Assembly (NCBI RefSeq): GCF_007954505.1
Contig: NZ_CP042412.1
Location: forward strand, 3,162,001 to 3,226,000
Direction of reading: 5' to 3'
Source of the DNA: Microbacterium sp. CBA3102
GTDB taxonomy: Bacteria; Actinomycetota; Actinomycetes; Actinomycetales; Microbacteriaceae
Length of the DNA stretch: 64,000 nt
Under the pieces are notes generated by a model that saw nothing but the letters and a program-made list of their open reading frames with translations, ran no database searches and had not been told where the DNA came from. Position numbers and translations under genes: made by a program. Position 1 is the first letter of the stretch. Every line of letters begins with the position of its first letter. Below, piece after piece: positions 29,085 through 38,996 of the stretch.

Positions 29085-30503
29085 ATGACCACCTCACCCC
29101 AGGCCACCCTGTCGTGCGGCATCGTCCGCGGCACCGAGGAGGGCGGGGTCGTCCGTTACCTCGGCATTCCCTATGCGCAGGCGCCGTTCGGGGCGAACCG
29201 ATTCCGCGCCCCCCAGCCGGTCGATGCCTGGTCCGGCGTCCGCGAGGCCACCCGCTTCGGCCCGACCTCACCGCAGGTGCCGTACGCGGGTCCGATCGGC
29301 GAGCTGCTGGGGTCGGTGATCCTCGACGGTGACGACATCCTGACCGCGAACGTGTGGGCTCCGACCGACGCGTCCGATGCCCCCGTGCTGCTGTGGATTC
29401 ATGGCGGAGCGCTCGAGCGGGGCACTGCCGCGCTGCCGCTCTACGACGGGGCGGTGTTCGCCAGGGCGGGCATCGTCTTCGTCTCCATCAACTACCGTCT
29501 CGGTTCCGAGGGCTTCTCCGTCCTCGACGGCGCCCCCCGCAATCTCGGTCTGCGCGACGCCGCCGCGGCCGTGGAGTGGGTGCACCGCGAGATCTCGGCG
29601 TTCGGCGGGGATCCGTCGCAGATCACGGCGATGGGGGAATCGGCGGGCGGCGCGATCGTCGCGGCCTTGCTCGCCCGAGACGACTCCCGCGCTCTCATCA
29701 GTCGCGCGATCATCGAGTCGGGCCCGCTCCAGGCGCAGACCCCGAAGAAGGCGGGACGTGTGACGGCGCAGCTCGCGAAGCGCCTCGGGGTCCGCGCCGA
29801 TCGGGACTCGTTCGCCGCGCTCTCGCCCGCGCAGCTCCTCGACGCGAGGAGAGAACAGTCCGCAGGCTCGTCTCCGCTCGGCGGCGCACCCGGCTTCCAG
29901 ATCGCGATCGATCCGGACAGCCTTCCGCGGTCCCCACACGAGGTCCTCGGCGAGATCGACACGCCGCTGCTCATCGGCAGCAACACCGACGAGTACCGAT
30001 TGTGGTTCCCGCCCGAGGCGCTCGCCGGCATCGGCGAGTTCAAGCTGCAGGCCGCACGTGTCCTCTCGCGCATCCCGCGCCGCGCGGTGTCCGAGTACCG
30101 GTCCGCTTTCCCCGGAGCGAACACGGGAGAGGTCTTCGGGCAACTCGTCACCGACATGATGCTGCGCGCACCGCTGAGCCGTGTGGCATCCGCACGCCCC
30201 GAGAGCACGCACGTCTACGAATTCGCGTGGCCCAGTCCCATTCGAGACCTCCGAGCGGCGCATGCGCTCGAACTCGGCTTCGTGTTCGACCGGCTCGACG
30301 ATGAGGAGGCGCGCCGACTCGCCGGCACCGCGGCACCGGGCGCACTCGCGACCGAGATGAACACAGCCTGGGTCGGGTTCGTGAGCGGCGGAGATCCGGG
30401 CTGGCCCGTGTACGGCTCCGAGCGTCGCACGCGGGTGTTCGATACGGTCAGTGCGACGGTGCCGCAGCGCCGCACCGCGGGCATGGACCTGCTTCCGGGC
30501 TGA
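29085..30503 (+). CDS. Type B carboxylesterase
   Basis: An alpha/beta-hydrolase of the carboxylesterase/para-nitrobenzyl esterase family, 472 aa, no signal peptide. Motifs are YLGIPYAQAPFGANRFRAP near the N-terminus, the oxyanion loop WIHGGALERG, the nucleophile elbow AMGESAGGAI, and a likely catalytic His in LRAAHALELGFVF. TAGGAT (29072-29077) lies 8 bases before the ATG at 29085, so a leaderless start is more likely than the ATG at 29076, which overlaps the -10 box. The natural ester substrate is unknown. Confidence 0.9.
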   Translation: MTTSPQATLSCGIVRGTEEGGVVRYLGIPYAQAPFGANRFRAPQPVDAWSGVREATRFGPTSPQVPYAGPIGELLGSVILDGDDILTANVWAPTDASDAPVLLWIHGGALERGTAALPLYDGAVFARAGIVFVSINYRLGSEGFSVLDGAPRNLGLRDAAAAVEWVHREISAFGGDPSQITAMGESAGGAIVAALLARDDSRALISRAIIESGPLQAQTPKKAGRVTAQLAKRLGVRADRDSFAALSPAQLLDARREQSAGSSPLGGAPGFQIAIDPDSLPRSPHEVLGEIDTPLLIGSNTDEYRLWFPPEALAGIGEFKLQAARVLSRIPRRAVSEYRSAFPGANTGEVFGQLVTDMMLRAPLSRVASARPESTHVYEFAWPSPIRDLRAAHALELGFVFDRLDDEEARRLAGTAAPGALATEMNTAWVGFVSGGDPGWPVYGSERRTRVFDTVSATVPQRRTAGMDLLPG

Positions 30504-30516
30504 CAGCGCTCCGGCG

Positions 30517-31734
30517 TCAGTCGGTCAGCGCACGTACCACGGCATCTGCGAGGAGCCGCCCTCGCAGAGTCAGTTGGATGCGCCCCCGGATCGCGGCCGC
30601 AGGGTCGACGAGGCCATCGGCGATGAGGCCCGCGACCCGGCTCCGGTTCCCGGCGGGCATCTCATCGACGGCGATCCCCTCGCGGATCCGGCTGAGCAGC
30701 AGGATCCGCTCCAGCGTGCGCGACTCCACATCGGGGCGCTCGGTTCCCGCCGCCGGCGACTCGGATGCCGCGAGCCTCTGCGCGTAGGCGGCCGGGTGCT
30801 TCACGTTCCACCACCGCAGACCGGCCACGTGGCTGTGCGCACCGGGGCCGAACCCCCACCAGTCAGTCCCCCGCCAATAGGCCAGGTTGTGCCGCGAGCG
30901 TCGATCCGGAGTGCGCGCAAAGTTGCTCACCTCGTACCAATCGAAACCCCCGGCCCCGAGGCGGGCATCGGCGAGCTCGTACATGTCGGCCTGCAGGTCA
31001 TCGTCCGGCGTCGGGACCTCGCCCCGACGAATCTGGCGCGCGAGCTTGGTGCCGTCCTCGACGATGAGCGCGTACGCCGAGATGTGGTCGGGCTCGAGGT
31101 CGAGTGCCGCATCGAGAGATGCCTCCCAATCCGCGAGCGACTCCCCCGGTGCACCGTAGATCAGGTCGACGCTCACCGCCAGTCCGGCGTCCTTCGCCGC
31201 AGCCACCGCGGTGCGCACGTTCTCGGGGCGGTGCGTGCGATCGAGGGCCGCGAGCACGTGGGGAACGGCGGACTGCATGCCCACCGACATCCGCGTGACG
31301 CCGGCGTCGGCGAGTGTGCGGGCGACCGCGGGGGTCACGGTGTCGGGGTTCGCCTCGACGGTCACCTCCGCCCCGTCCGCGAGGCCGAAGGCTCCGGTCG
31401 CCGCCTCGAGCATGCGGGCGAGATCTCCCGCGGGGAGGAGTGTCGGAGTGCCACCCCCGAAGAAGACCGTGTCCATCGGACGCAGTGCCCCGGCATCAGC
31501 CAGCACCCGACGGGCGAGCGCGATCTCGGAGATCAACGTCGATGCGTAGTCTTCCTGCTTCGCCCCGCGCAGCTCGGTCGAGGTGTACGTGTTGAAGTCG
31601 CAGTAACCGCAGCGCACGGTGCAGAACGGAATGTGCAGGTAGGCGGAGAACGGGACGTTCGGGTCGATCACGAGGTCGGAGGGAAGATGCCCGTCCGTCG
31701 GCGCCGGATCTCCGAGAGGGAGCGGTCCCGCCAT
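30517..31734 (-). CDS. hemW: Radical SAM haem chaperone HemW (HemN-like)
   Basis: A 405-aa radical-SAM protein. The FeS cluster motif CTVRCGYCDF (CxxxCxxC) follows the segment FSAYLHIPF; then VFFGGGTPTLLP and SVGMQSAVPHVL. HemW proteins insert haem rather than oxidise coproporphyrinogen; the lack of an N-terminal HemN extension fits that. The ATG at 31734 overlaps the stop of the DUF1990 gene (ATGA); the open frame upstream belongs to that gene's other frames. It converges with the esterase gene 13 bp away. Confidence 0.93.
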   Translation of the reverse strand: MAGPLPLGDPAPTDGHLPSDLVIDPNVPFSAYLHIPFCTVRCGYCDFNTYTSTELRGAKQEDYASTLISEIALARRVLADAGALRPMDTVFFGGGTPTLLPAGDLARMLEAATGAFGLADGAEVTVEANPDTVTPAVARTLADAGVTRMSVGMQSAVPHVLAALDRTHRPENVRTAVAAAKDAGLAVSVDLIYGAPGESLADWEASLDAALDLEPDHISAYALIVEDGTKLARQIRRGEVPTPDDDLQADMYELADARLGAGGFDWYEVSNFARTPDRRSRHNLAYWRGTDWWGFGPGAHSHVAGLRWWNVKHPAAYAQRLAASESPAAGTERPDVESRTLERILLLSRIREGIAVDEMPAGNRSRVAGLIADGLVDPAAAIRGRIQLTLRGRLLADAVVRALTD

Positions 31735-32387
31735 CAGACGGGGGTCGCGTAGAGCGGCGAGATCGCCCGCAGGTAGCGCGCGAACAGCTCGCGGCGTCGA
31801 CGCTTCATGAGGGCGGGAATCGTCCGGTAGATGAGGGCGTTCGGTGCGTCGAACGCTCGCACGGTGAACCACACCTCGTCGTTGTCCTCACGCCAGTCGA
31901 CGTCGAACGACTCCTCACCGCTGACGACGGACCCGCCGACGGTGCCGAGGACGAATCCGATGCGCCGGGTCTCTTCCGTGACCGAGATCACGCGGAGCTC
32001 GGCGTCGGCGCGCATCCCCGCGACTCGTCCGCGCAGGTGCAACGTCATCCCTGCACCGACGAACGGCATGCCCTCGGCGTCGTAGCGGGGCTCGACATCG
32101 CGCTTGCTCGGGGCGATCGGATTCCCCTCGGCGTCGAAGCTCACGCCCGCGTATGCGGGTCCGGGTGCCGGCCGCACGTCTTCGACCGAGAGCCCGGCAG
32201 CGCGCTGCGCCGTCCAGGACAGGAGAGCTTCCCCGGCGGTCTGGAACCGCTCGACGCCGCTGCCGATCCGCCAGGATTCCTCCGCCGGGATGCTGCGCTC
32301 CGGCGGGTAGTGCATCAGATCGGGCGCATGGGTCGCACCCACGGCCGCATAGTCCACCGTGTCGTCTCGGAAAGTCCCGCGCCGCAT
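31734..32387 (-). CDS. DUF1990 family protein, copy 1
   Basis: A 217-aa soluble protein of the DUF1990 family, which has no assigned function. Family features are the GVERFQTAGEALLSWTAQRAAGL segment, RRIGFVLGTVGGSVVSGEESF and a C-terminal VRAFDAPNALIYRTIPALMKR helix. The ATG at 32387 lies 8 bases after a TAGGGT box, suggesting a leaderless start; the upstream in-frame start is therefore unlikely. It is translationally coupled to hemW and followed upstream by a second DUF1990 gene. Confidence 0.8.
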   Translation of the reverse strand: MRRGTFRDDTVDYAAVGATHAPDLMHYPPERSIPAEESWRIGSGVERFQTAGEALLSWTAQRAAGLSVEDVRPAPGPAYAGVSFDAEGNPIAPSKRDVEPRYDAEGMPFVGAGMTLHLRGRVAGMRADAELRVISVTEETRRIGFVLGTVGGSVVSGEESFDVDWREDNDEVWFTVRAFDAPNALIYRTIPALMKRRRRELFARYLRAISPLYATPV

Positions 32388-32464
32388 GACCTCCACCCTA
32401 CTTCGCGTTGCCTGAGCGAACACCCCCACGCGCCGCACGAGGTCACATGCCGGCTCCGAACCGC

Positions 32465-32959
32465 TCAGCGCGGGCTCTCCGCCTCCGCTGCCCTGGCCGC
32501 CTCCTGGACGATCCGGACGTACTCGGCGTGGGTCGAGCGCTGCATCCTCCGCAGCGCAGGCGCGAGCATCCGCCAGAACCAGGTCGAAGGGCGCGAGACG
32601 GACCGGGCGGTGAACACGCCCCGCTCGTCGATCCGGAACGACTCCTCGCCGTAGATCGGATGCCCCGGACGGGTCTCGTAACCGAAACCACTCGCGTCGG
32701 CCCAGACGACGCGCACGGGCTCCGCGAAGCGGATGCCGAAGACACGCTTGGCGAGCACGCCCTCGAGTTCAGGCATCGGTGCACCCGCAGGTGTCTCGAA
32801 ACCCGCGCGCCGCTTGAACTCCCACGTGCTCACCAGCGCCGCGACCGCGTCGCGTACCGCCGGTGCCACGGTGGTCGAGTTCTCCTCGCCGAGCATGCCC
32901 TCGGGCACGGCGACGAGCGGATGACGCGTCATCCCCCGCGGATACGCGGGCAGCGGCAC
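32465..32959 (-). CDS. DUF1990 family protein, copy 2
   Basis: A 164-aa protein with the same domain layout as its neighbour: AVAALVSTWEFKRRAGF, then RFAEPVRVVWADASGFGYETRPGHPIYGEESFRID-type core (seen as GFGYETRPGHPIYGEESF) and VSRPSTWFWRMLAPALRRMQR at the end. It begins 2 bp after the lepA stop. Two adjacent members of one family suggest an old duplication, although the pair is clearly diverged in length and sequence. Confidence 0.75.
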   Translation of the reverse strand: MPLPAYPRGMTRHPLVAVPEGMLGEENSTTVAPAVRDAVAALVSTWEFKRRAGFETPAGAPMPELEGVLAKRVFGIRFAEPVRVVWADASGFGYETRPGHPIYGEESFRIDERGVFTARSVSRPSTWFWRMLAPALRRMQRSTHAEYVRIVQEAARAAEAESPR

Positions 32960-32961
32960 GA

Positions 32962-34815
32962 CTACTTCTTGTCCTTGCCTTCGACGTCTCCCGAGAGCGC
33001 GGCGATGAACGCCTCCTGGGGGACCTCGACGCGGCCGACCATCTTCATGCGCTTCTTGCCCTCCTTCTGCTTCTCGAGGAGCTTGCGCTTACGGGTGATG
33101 TCGCCGCCGTAGCACTTCGCCAGCACGTCCTTGCGGATCGCCCGGATGGTCTCACGGGCGATGATGCGCGCGCCGATCGCCGCCTGGATCGGGACCTCGA
33201 ACTGCTGACGAGGGATGAGCTTGCGCAGGCGCTCGGCCATCATCGTGCCGTAGGCGTAGGCCTTGTCCCGGTGGACGATCGAGCTGAAGGCGTCGACCTT
33301 CTCGCCCTGGAGGAGGATGTCGACCTTGACGAGGTCGGCTTCCTGCTGTCCGGAGGGTTCGTAGTCGAGAGAGGCGTAGCCCTGCGTCTTGGACTTCAGC
33401 TGGTCGAAGAAGTCGAACACGATCTCACCGAGCGGCATGTTGTAGCGCAGCTCGACACGCTCCTCGGAGAAGTACTCCATGCCGAGCAGGGTGCCGCGGC
33501 GCGACTGGCACAGCTCCATCACGGTGCCGACGTAGTCCTTCGGCAGCAGGATCGCGGCCTTCACCATGGGCTCCGAGACCGATCCGATGCGCCCGTCAGG
33601 GTACTCGCTCGGGTTGGTCACGGTGACCGTCTCGCCCGTGTCACTGGTGAGCACCTCGTAGATCACGCTGGGCGCGGTCGTGATGAGGTCGAGTCCGAAC
33701 TCGCGGGCGAGGCGCTCCGTGACGATCTCCAGGTGGAGCAGACCGAGGAAACCACAGCGGAAACCGAAACCGAGCGCGACCGAGGTCTCGGGCTCGTACT
33801 GGAGCGAGGCGTCCGAGAGCTTGAGCTTGTCGAGGGCCTCGCGGAGCTCGGCGTAGTCACTGCCGTCGATCGGGTAGATACCGGAGAAGACCATCGGCTT
33901 CGGGTCGGTGTACCCCGGCAGAGGTTCCGATGCCGGCTTCCGAGACGTGGTGATCGTGTCTCCGACCTTCGACTGGCGAACGTCCTTCACACCCGTGATC
34001 AGGTAGCCCACCTCGCCGACGCCGAGCCCCTTGGTCGGGGTCGGCTCCGGGCTCGACACGCCGACCTCGAGCGCCTCATGGTTGGCCCCGGTCGACATCA
34101 TCTGGATGCGCTCGCGCGGCGAGAGACTGCCGTCCACCATGCGCACATACGTGACGACACCGCGGTACGCGTCGTACACCGAGTCGAAGATCATCGCGCG
34201 GGCGGGGGCATCCGCGTCGCCGACCGGAGCCGGGATGTCCTGGACCAGCCGGTCGAGCAGCTCCTCGACGCCGACGCCGGTCTTGCCCGAGACGCGCAGC
34301 ACATCCTCGGGCTTGCCTCCGATGAGCGAGGCCAGTTCCTTCGCGTACTTCTCGGGGTCGGCGGCCGGCAGGTCGATCTTGTTCAGCACCGGGATGATGT
34401 GGAGGTCGTTCTCCAGCGCGAGGTACAGGTTCGCGAGCGTCTGCGCCTCGATTCCCTGCGCCGCGTCGACGAGCAGGATGGCTCCCTCGCAGGCCGCGAG
34501 CGAACGCGAGACCTCGTAGGTGAAGTCCACGTGGCCGGGTGTGTCGATCATGTTCAGGGCCACGGTCTGACCGTCGAGCTCCCACGGCATCCGAACGGCC
34601 TGGCTCTTGATGGTGATCCCGCGCTCGCGCTCGATGTCCATGCGGTCGAGGTACTGGGCCCGCATGTCGCGGTCCGAGACGACGCCGGTGATCTGGAGCA
34701 TCCGGTCGGCGAGCGTCGACTTGCCATGGTCGATGTGGGCGATGATGCAGAAATTGCGGATCTGCGCAGCCGGCGTCGAGGCAGGCTGGAGAGGTGTGAG
34801 AGCGCGTGGGGACAT
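32962..34815 (-). CDS. lepA: Elongation factor 4 (LepA)
   Basis: Ribosome-associated GTPase of the EF-G group that can back-translocate the ribosome and aids 30S biogenesis. The product is 617 aa. G1 is [16 protein letters not shown]2/G3 are [14 protein letters not shown] and [13 protein letters not shown]4 is NKIDLPAA; the unique C-terminal domain includes VYIL-type strands and [33 protein letters not shown] box lies 10 bases ahead of the ATG, so the 5' UTR is only a few bases. rpsT, often next to lepA, is here 9.5 kb away. Confidence 0.97.
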   Translation of the reverse strand: MSPRALTPLQPASTPAAQIRNFCIIAHIDHGKSTLADRMLQITGVVSDRDMRAQYLDRMDIERERGITIKSQAVRMPWELDGQTVALNMIDTPGHVDFTYEVSRSLAACEGAILLVDAAQGIEAQTLANLYLALENDLHIIPVLNKIDLPAADPEKYAKELASLIGGKPEDVLRVSGKTGVGVEELLDRLVQDIPAPVGDADAPARAMIFDSVYDAYRGVVTYVRMVDGSLSPRERIQMMSTGANHEALEVGVSSPEPTPTKGLGVGEVGYLITGVKDVRQSKVGDTITTSRKPASEPLPGYTDPKPMVFSGIYPIDGSDYAELREALDKLKLSDASLQYEPETSVALGFGFRCGFLGLLHLEIVTERLAREFGLDLITTAPSVIYEVLTSDTGETVTVTNPSEYPDGRIGSVSEPMVKAAILLPKDYVGTVMELCQSRRGTLLGMEYFSEERVELRYNMPLGEIVFDFFDQLKSKTQGYASLDYEPSGQQEADLVKVDILLQGEKVDAFSSIVHRDKAYAYGTMMAERLRKLIPRQQFEVPIQAAIGARIIARETIRAIRKDVLAKCYGGDITRKRKLLEKQKEGKKRMKMVGRVEVPQEAFIAALSGDVEGKDKK

Positions 34816-35055
34816 GTCCCTTCGATTCTACGGTGAGGGGGCGCTAATCCCCGATTCCCGCATTCCGGTGATAGTCTCCCGAAGTTGCCTGGGAAATTCC
34901 GTGACACCGGATCCCGCAAGCGATAAGACTCCATCACAGACCCCGTGGCGGTTGTCGCATCGCAGAGTTCGGTGGATGGCGATTCCGTAATCCAACTGAC
35001 TCAGCGTTGCGTCGGCTGATCCCGAGCGCGTCTGTAGAAGAGAAAGACTGACCCC
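34816..35055. other. Intergenic region between lepA and the peptide ABC operon
   Basis: A 240-bp space between divergent genes. It must hold the lepA promoter (minus-strand TAGAAT at 34830-34825) and the promoter of the permease operon. I see no convincing operator, riboswitch or leader peptide; a GAAGAGAAAG purine stretch lies ahead of the TTG start of the permease gene. Confidence 0.5.
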
Positions 35056-36039
35056 TTGATCAAGTACCTCCTGCGCCGAACACTCGGCTGGCTGCTCATG
35101 ATCGTGGTCGCGACGAACCTCACGTTCTTCCTCGCGTGGGGATTCCTCGACCCGCGCAGCAACTACGTGGGGCGACGACCACCCCTGACGCCGGAGCAGA
35201 TCGACAACGTCCTGATCCCGCGCAACCTCAGCGACACCGTGCCGCTCATGGAGCGGTGGTGGAACTGGTTCAGCGGCATCCTGTTCCGCTGGGACTGGGG
35301 CACGAGCCCCACCGGGCAGTCGGTCAACGAGCAGGTCGCCTACCGCATGTGGGTCAGCGCGGAGCTCGTGCTCGGTGCGACGATCATCGCCGCCGTGCTC
35401 GGCATCTGGTTGGGTGTCTACACCGCGTCCCGCCAGTACAAGCTCGCCGACCGCATCGGCCAGGCGACCTCGATCATCACGATGAACATCAACATCATCG
35501 TCGCCGGCCTCGCGGTCGTGCTCCTCGCCATCGCCCTCAACGAGTGGACAGGGGTGCGGATCTTCTACGTCACCGGCTCCTCCAGCCCGGGCGTGACCGG
35601 CTTCTTCCCGACCATCATCGACGCGCTCCAGCACGTCACGCTGCCCACGATCGCGCTCGTGCTCGTCGGCTACGCCCAGTACCACTTCCTCCAGCGCTCG
35701 CTCCTGCTCGACAACATCAACGCGGACTACGTGCGCACCGCTCGCGCCAAGGGACTGACCAAAGCGCAGGCGGTCCGCAAACACGCCCTCCGCACGTCGC
35801 TCATCCCGGTCGCGACCCAGGTCGCCTTCACGATCCCGACGATCTTCACCGGCGCGATCCTGACCGAGTCGATCTTCGCCTGGCAGGGCATGGGCCGCTA
35901 CTTCCTCGACACCATCAACCAGAACGACATCAACGGCGTGGTGGCGGTCGCCGCGTTCGGCGCCGTGCTGACGGCGATCGGCGCGGTCCTCGCGGACGTC
36001 GTCGTCGTCGTCCTCGACCCGCGAGTGAGGGTGAGCTGA
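35056..36039 (+). CDS. Peptide ABC transporter permease (DppB-like)
   Basis: A 327-aa membrane protein with six predicted transmembrane segments, the first at LLRRTLGWLLMIVVATNLTFF. The cytoplasmic EAA-type loop that contacts the ATPase is seen in ADYVRTARAKGLTKAQAVRKHA. An extracellular loop of about 60 residues after the first helix is typical of actinobacterial dipeptide/oligopeptide permeases. The start is a TTG at 35056. It overlaps the next permease gene by a 1-bp gap and forms a four-gene uptake operon. Confidence 0.9.
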   Translation: MIKYLLRRTLGWLLMIVVATNLTFFLAWGFLDPRSNYVGRRPPLTPEQIDNVLIPRNLSDTVPLMERWWNWFSGILFRWDWGTSPTGQSVNEQVAYRMWVSAELVLGATIIAAVLGIWLGVYTASRQYKLADRIGQATSIITMNINIIVAGLAVVLLAIALNEWTGVRIFYVTGSSSPGVTGFFPTIIDALQHVTLPTIALVLVGYAQYHFLQRSLLLDNINADYVRTARAKGLTKAQAVRKHALRTSLIPVATQVAFTIPTIFTGAILTESIFAWQGMGRYFLDTINQNDINGVVAVAAFGAVLTAIGAVLADVVVVVLDPRVRVS

Positions 36040-36040
36040 T

Positions 36041-36955
36041 ATGACCACCGAAATGATCGATCCGCTGGTCGAGCCGTCCACCGAGGCAGCTCCCCGCAAG
36101 TCCCTCTCGAAGTGGACGCTCTACACACGCCGTTACATGCGCAACAAGCCGGCCGTCGGCGGCATCGTCGTCCTGCTCGCCCTGATCCTGTTCGCGACCC
36201 TCGGCCCGGTGCTGTCTCCGTACGCCGTCAATGACATGGACTTCCTCGCACTGAGCACGCCGCCCTCGGCAGCGCACTGGTTCGGCACGAACGGCGCCGG
36301 AAACGACACCTACACCCAGACCGCGGTCGGCTTGCAGCGCTCGCTCATGATCGCGATCACGGTGTCGGTCGGAACCACCATTCTGTCGGCCCTCGTCGGC
36401 ACGGCCGCCGCCTATTTCCGCGGCTGGTTCGAACGCATCGCGCTGCTGGTCATCCACTTCATGATGGTTGTCCCCACCTTCCTGATGCTGTCCGTCATCT
36501 CGAACGACTCGGGAGGCGTCTGGTGGGTCATCGCCCTCGTGATGATCTTCGTGAGCTGGTTCTTCCCCGCGCGCATCATCTGGACCATGGCACTGTCGCT
36601 TCGCGAGCGGGAGTACGTGCAGGCGGCGCGCTACATGGGCGTCCGAGGCACACGCATCGTGCTGCGACACCTGGTCCCCAACATCGGATCTCTGCTGGTC
36701 ATCAACTTCACGCTCGGTATCGTCGCGGCCGTGACGACGGAGACCGGCCTGTCGTTCATCGGCTTCGGTGTGAAGATCCCCGACGTCTCCCTCGGATCAC
36801 TCATCGGAGAGGGCAGCACGTCGATCACGAGCTCTCCGTGGCTCTTCTACTTCCCGGCGTTGACGCTCACGCTGCTGACCGTGTCGATGGCGTTGATCGC
36901 CGACGGCCTGCGTGACGCCCTCGACCCCACCTCGGCTGCAGGAGGCCGCGCATGA
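36041..36955 (+). CDS. Peptide ABC transporter permease (DppC-like)
   Basis: The second membrane subunit, 304 aa. An N-terminal cytoplasmic stretch (SLSKWTLYTRRYMRNKPAVG) precedes the first helix (GIVVLLALILFATLGPVL); the ATPase-contact loop is EYVQAARYMGVRGTRIVLRH. The ATGA overlap with the ATPase gene indicates coupled translation. Together with the first permease it forms the channel of a peptide importer. Confidence 0.9.
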   Translation: MTTEMIDPLVEPSTEAAPRKSLSKWTLYTRRYMRNKPAVGGIVVLLALILFATLGPVLSPYAVNDMDFLALSTPPSAAHWFGTNGAGNDTYTQTAVGLQRSLMIAITVSVGTTILSALVGTAAAYFRGWFERIALLVIHFMMVVPTFLMLSVISNDSGGVWWVIALVMIFVSWFFPARIIWTMALSLREREYVQAARYMGVRGTRIVLRHLVPNIGSLLVINFTLGIVAAVTTETGLSFIGFGVKIPDVSLGSLIGEGSTSITSSPWLFYFPALTLTLLTVSMALIADGLRDALDPTSAAGGRA

Positions 36956-38880
36956 GCCCCGTACTGTCCGTCCGCGACCTCACCGTCAGCTTCGCCTCCG
37001 AAGCCGGCCGTGTCGACGCCGTGCGCGGCGTCTCCTTCGACCTGGAGGCCGGCAAGACCCTCGGCATCGTCGGTGAGTCCGGCTCCGGGAAGTCCGTCAC
37101 CTCGCTGGCCGTCATGGGCCTGCTCGACGAGAACGCGAAGATCTCCGGCTCGATCTTGTTCGACGGGCAGGAGCTTCTCGGAAAGACCGACGCGCAGCTC
37201 TCCCGTATCCGTGGCAACGGCATCTCGATGGTGTTCCAGGACCCGCTGACCTCGCTGACGCCCGTGTACACGATCGGCACCCAGTTGATCGAGGCGCTCA
37301 CGGTGCACCGCAACCTCAGCATCAAGGAGGCGAACGCCCGGGCGATCGATCTGCTCAAGCTCGTGGGCATCCCCGAGCCCGAGAAGCGGATGAAGGCGTT
37401 CCCCCACGAGTTCTCCGGAGGAATGCGTCAGCGCGTGGTGATCGCGATCGCGATGGCGAACGACCCGAAGCTGATCATCGCCGACGAGCCGACGACGGCG
37501 CTCGACGTCACGATCCAGGCGCAGATCCTCGACCTGATCGAGAAGGCGCAGGCCGAGACCGGCGCCGCTGTCATGATGATCACGCATGACATGGGCGTGG
37601 TGGCCCGCACCGCGGACGACGTCATGGTGATGTACGCCGGCAAGCCCGTGGAGCAGGCGCCCGTGCGCGAGCTGTTCCACCAGACGAGGATGCCCTACTC
37701 CATCGGACTCCTCGGCGCGATCCCCCGCGTGGACAAGGCCGAGAAGGAACCGCTGACCCCGATCAAGGGCAACCCGCCCCTCCTGATCAACCTCCCCGAC
37801 GCCTGCCCGTTCGCCGACCGCTGCCCGATCGTGATGGATGCGTGCCGGACGCGTGAGCCGGAACTCCTCCCCGTCCTGACCAGCGGTGGCGAGGCACATC
37901 GCGCCGCCTGCATCCGTTCGAGTGAGATCGAGGACGGCGGCTTGCTCGGCGGACTGCCGGTGTATCCGGTCAGGGAGGCGCCGGAGAGCGAACTCACCCG
38001 CCTGCCCCGCGAGGAGCGTCCCATCACGCTCGAGGTGAAGAACCTCACCAAGACCTTCCCGCTCCTCAAGGGCGCCTTCCTCAAGCGCAAGGTCGGCGAG
38101 GTGCATGCCGTCAAGGGCATCAGCTTCGACGTCCGCGAAGGCGAGACTATGGCGATCGTGGGCGAGTCCGGGAGCGGGAAGACCACGACGCTGCTGCAGA
38201 TCATGGACATGGTCAAGCAGACCGAGGGTGACATCGTCATCGCCGGGACGAGTGTCAACGACATCCGCAGTCGCAAGGTGGAGCGGGAGTTGCGGCGCGA
38301 CATCCAGATCGTGTTCCAGGACCCGATGGGTGCGCTCGACCCGCGCATGACGGTCGCGGACATCATCTCCGAGCCGCTGACGGCCATCGGCACCCCGAAG
38401 GCGGAGGTGAACCGACGCGTCGGTGAGTTGATGGACCTCGTGGGCCTCAACCCGGCGCATCGCGATCGGTTCCCGCAGGCGTTCTCGGGCGGGCAGAGGC
38501 AGCGCATCGGCATCGCCCGTGCACTGTCGACGAACCCCAAGATCGTGGTGCTCGACGAGCCGGTGTCGGCGCTCGACGTGTCGATTCAGGCGGGCGTCAT
38601 CAACCTCCTGGACGACCTCAAGGTCAAGCTCGGCCTGTCGTACCTCTTCGTGGCTCACGACCTCTCCGTGGTACGTCACATCGCGGATCGCGTCGCCGTC
38701 ATGTACCTGGGCGACTTCGTGGAGCACGGCGACGTGGACGATGTCTTCGACAATCCCCGGCATCCGTACACCAAGGCGCTGCTGTCGGCGATCCCGGTCC
38801 CCGACCCCGACATCGAGCGGACGCGGCAGCGGATCGTCTTCGATCCAGAGACCACCTCGGGCCTGTCGAACGTCTCCTGA
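36952..38880 (+). CDS. Two-domain peptide ABC transporter ATPase (DppD-DppF fusion)
   Basis: A 642-aa protein with two complete ABC domains in one chain. Domain 1 (about 1-330): Walker A GESGSGKSVTS, signature FSGGMRQRVVIAIA, Walker B LIIADEPTTALD, then an oligopeptide-type tail with cysteines (DACPFADRCPIVMDAC) of the kind that can hold an FeS cluster. Domain 2 (about 360-640): Walker A GESGSGKTTTL, signature FSGGQRQRIGIARAL, Walker B IVVLDEPVSALD. It energises the permease pair encoded just upstream. Confidence 0.94.
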   Translation: MSPVLSVRDLTVSFASEAGRVDAVRGVSFDLEAGKTLGIVGESGSGKSVTSLAVMGLLDENAKISGSILFDGQELLGKTDAQLSRIRGNGISMVFQDPLTSLTPVYTIGTQLIEALTVHRNLSIKEANARAIDLLKLVGIPEPEKRMKAFPHEFSGGMRQRVVIAIAMANDPKLIIADEPTTALDVTIQAQILDLIEKAQAETGAAVMMITHDMGVVARTADDVMVMYAGKPVEQAPVRELFHQTRMPYSIGLLGAIPRVDKAEKEPLTPIKGNPPLLINLPDACPFADRCPIVMDACRTREPELLPVLTSGGEAHRAACIRSSEIEDGGLLGGLPVYPVREAPESELTRLPREERPITLEVKNLTKTFPLLKGAFLKRKVGEVHAVKGISFDVREGETMAIVGESGSGKTTTLLQIMDMVKQTEGDIVIAGTSVNDIRSRKVERELRRDIQIVFQDPMGALDPRMTVADIISEPLTAIGTPKAEVNRRVGELMDLVGLNPAHRDRFPQAFSGGQRQRIGIARALSTNPKIVVLDEPVSALDVSIQAGVINLLDDLKVKLGLSYLFVAHDLSVVRHIADRVAVMYLGDFVEHGDVDDVFDNPRHPYTKALLSAIPVPDPDIERTRQRIVFDPETTSGLSNVS

Positions 38881-38996
38881 CCGGAGACGGATCACCGTCC
38901 GATAACGGTTAGGCGGCATTCACTTGGCTCGGCCGCATTCGTGTACCGGGCGAACTATTCTCCCCTTATGACACGCCGAAAGGCGAAAGGAGCACC

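Noticed and set aside
32863..34836. 657-codon open frame antisense to lepA
   Set aside because: Shadow of a highly conserved gene; no start signal or motif.
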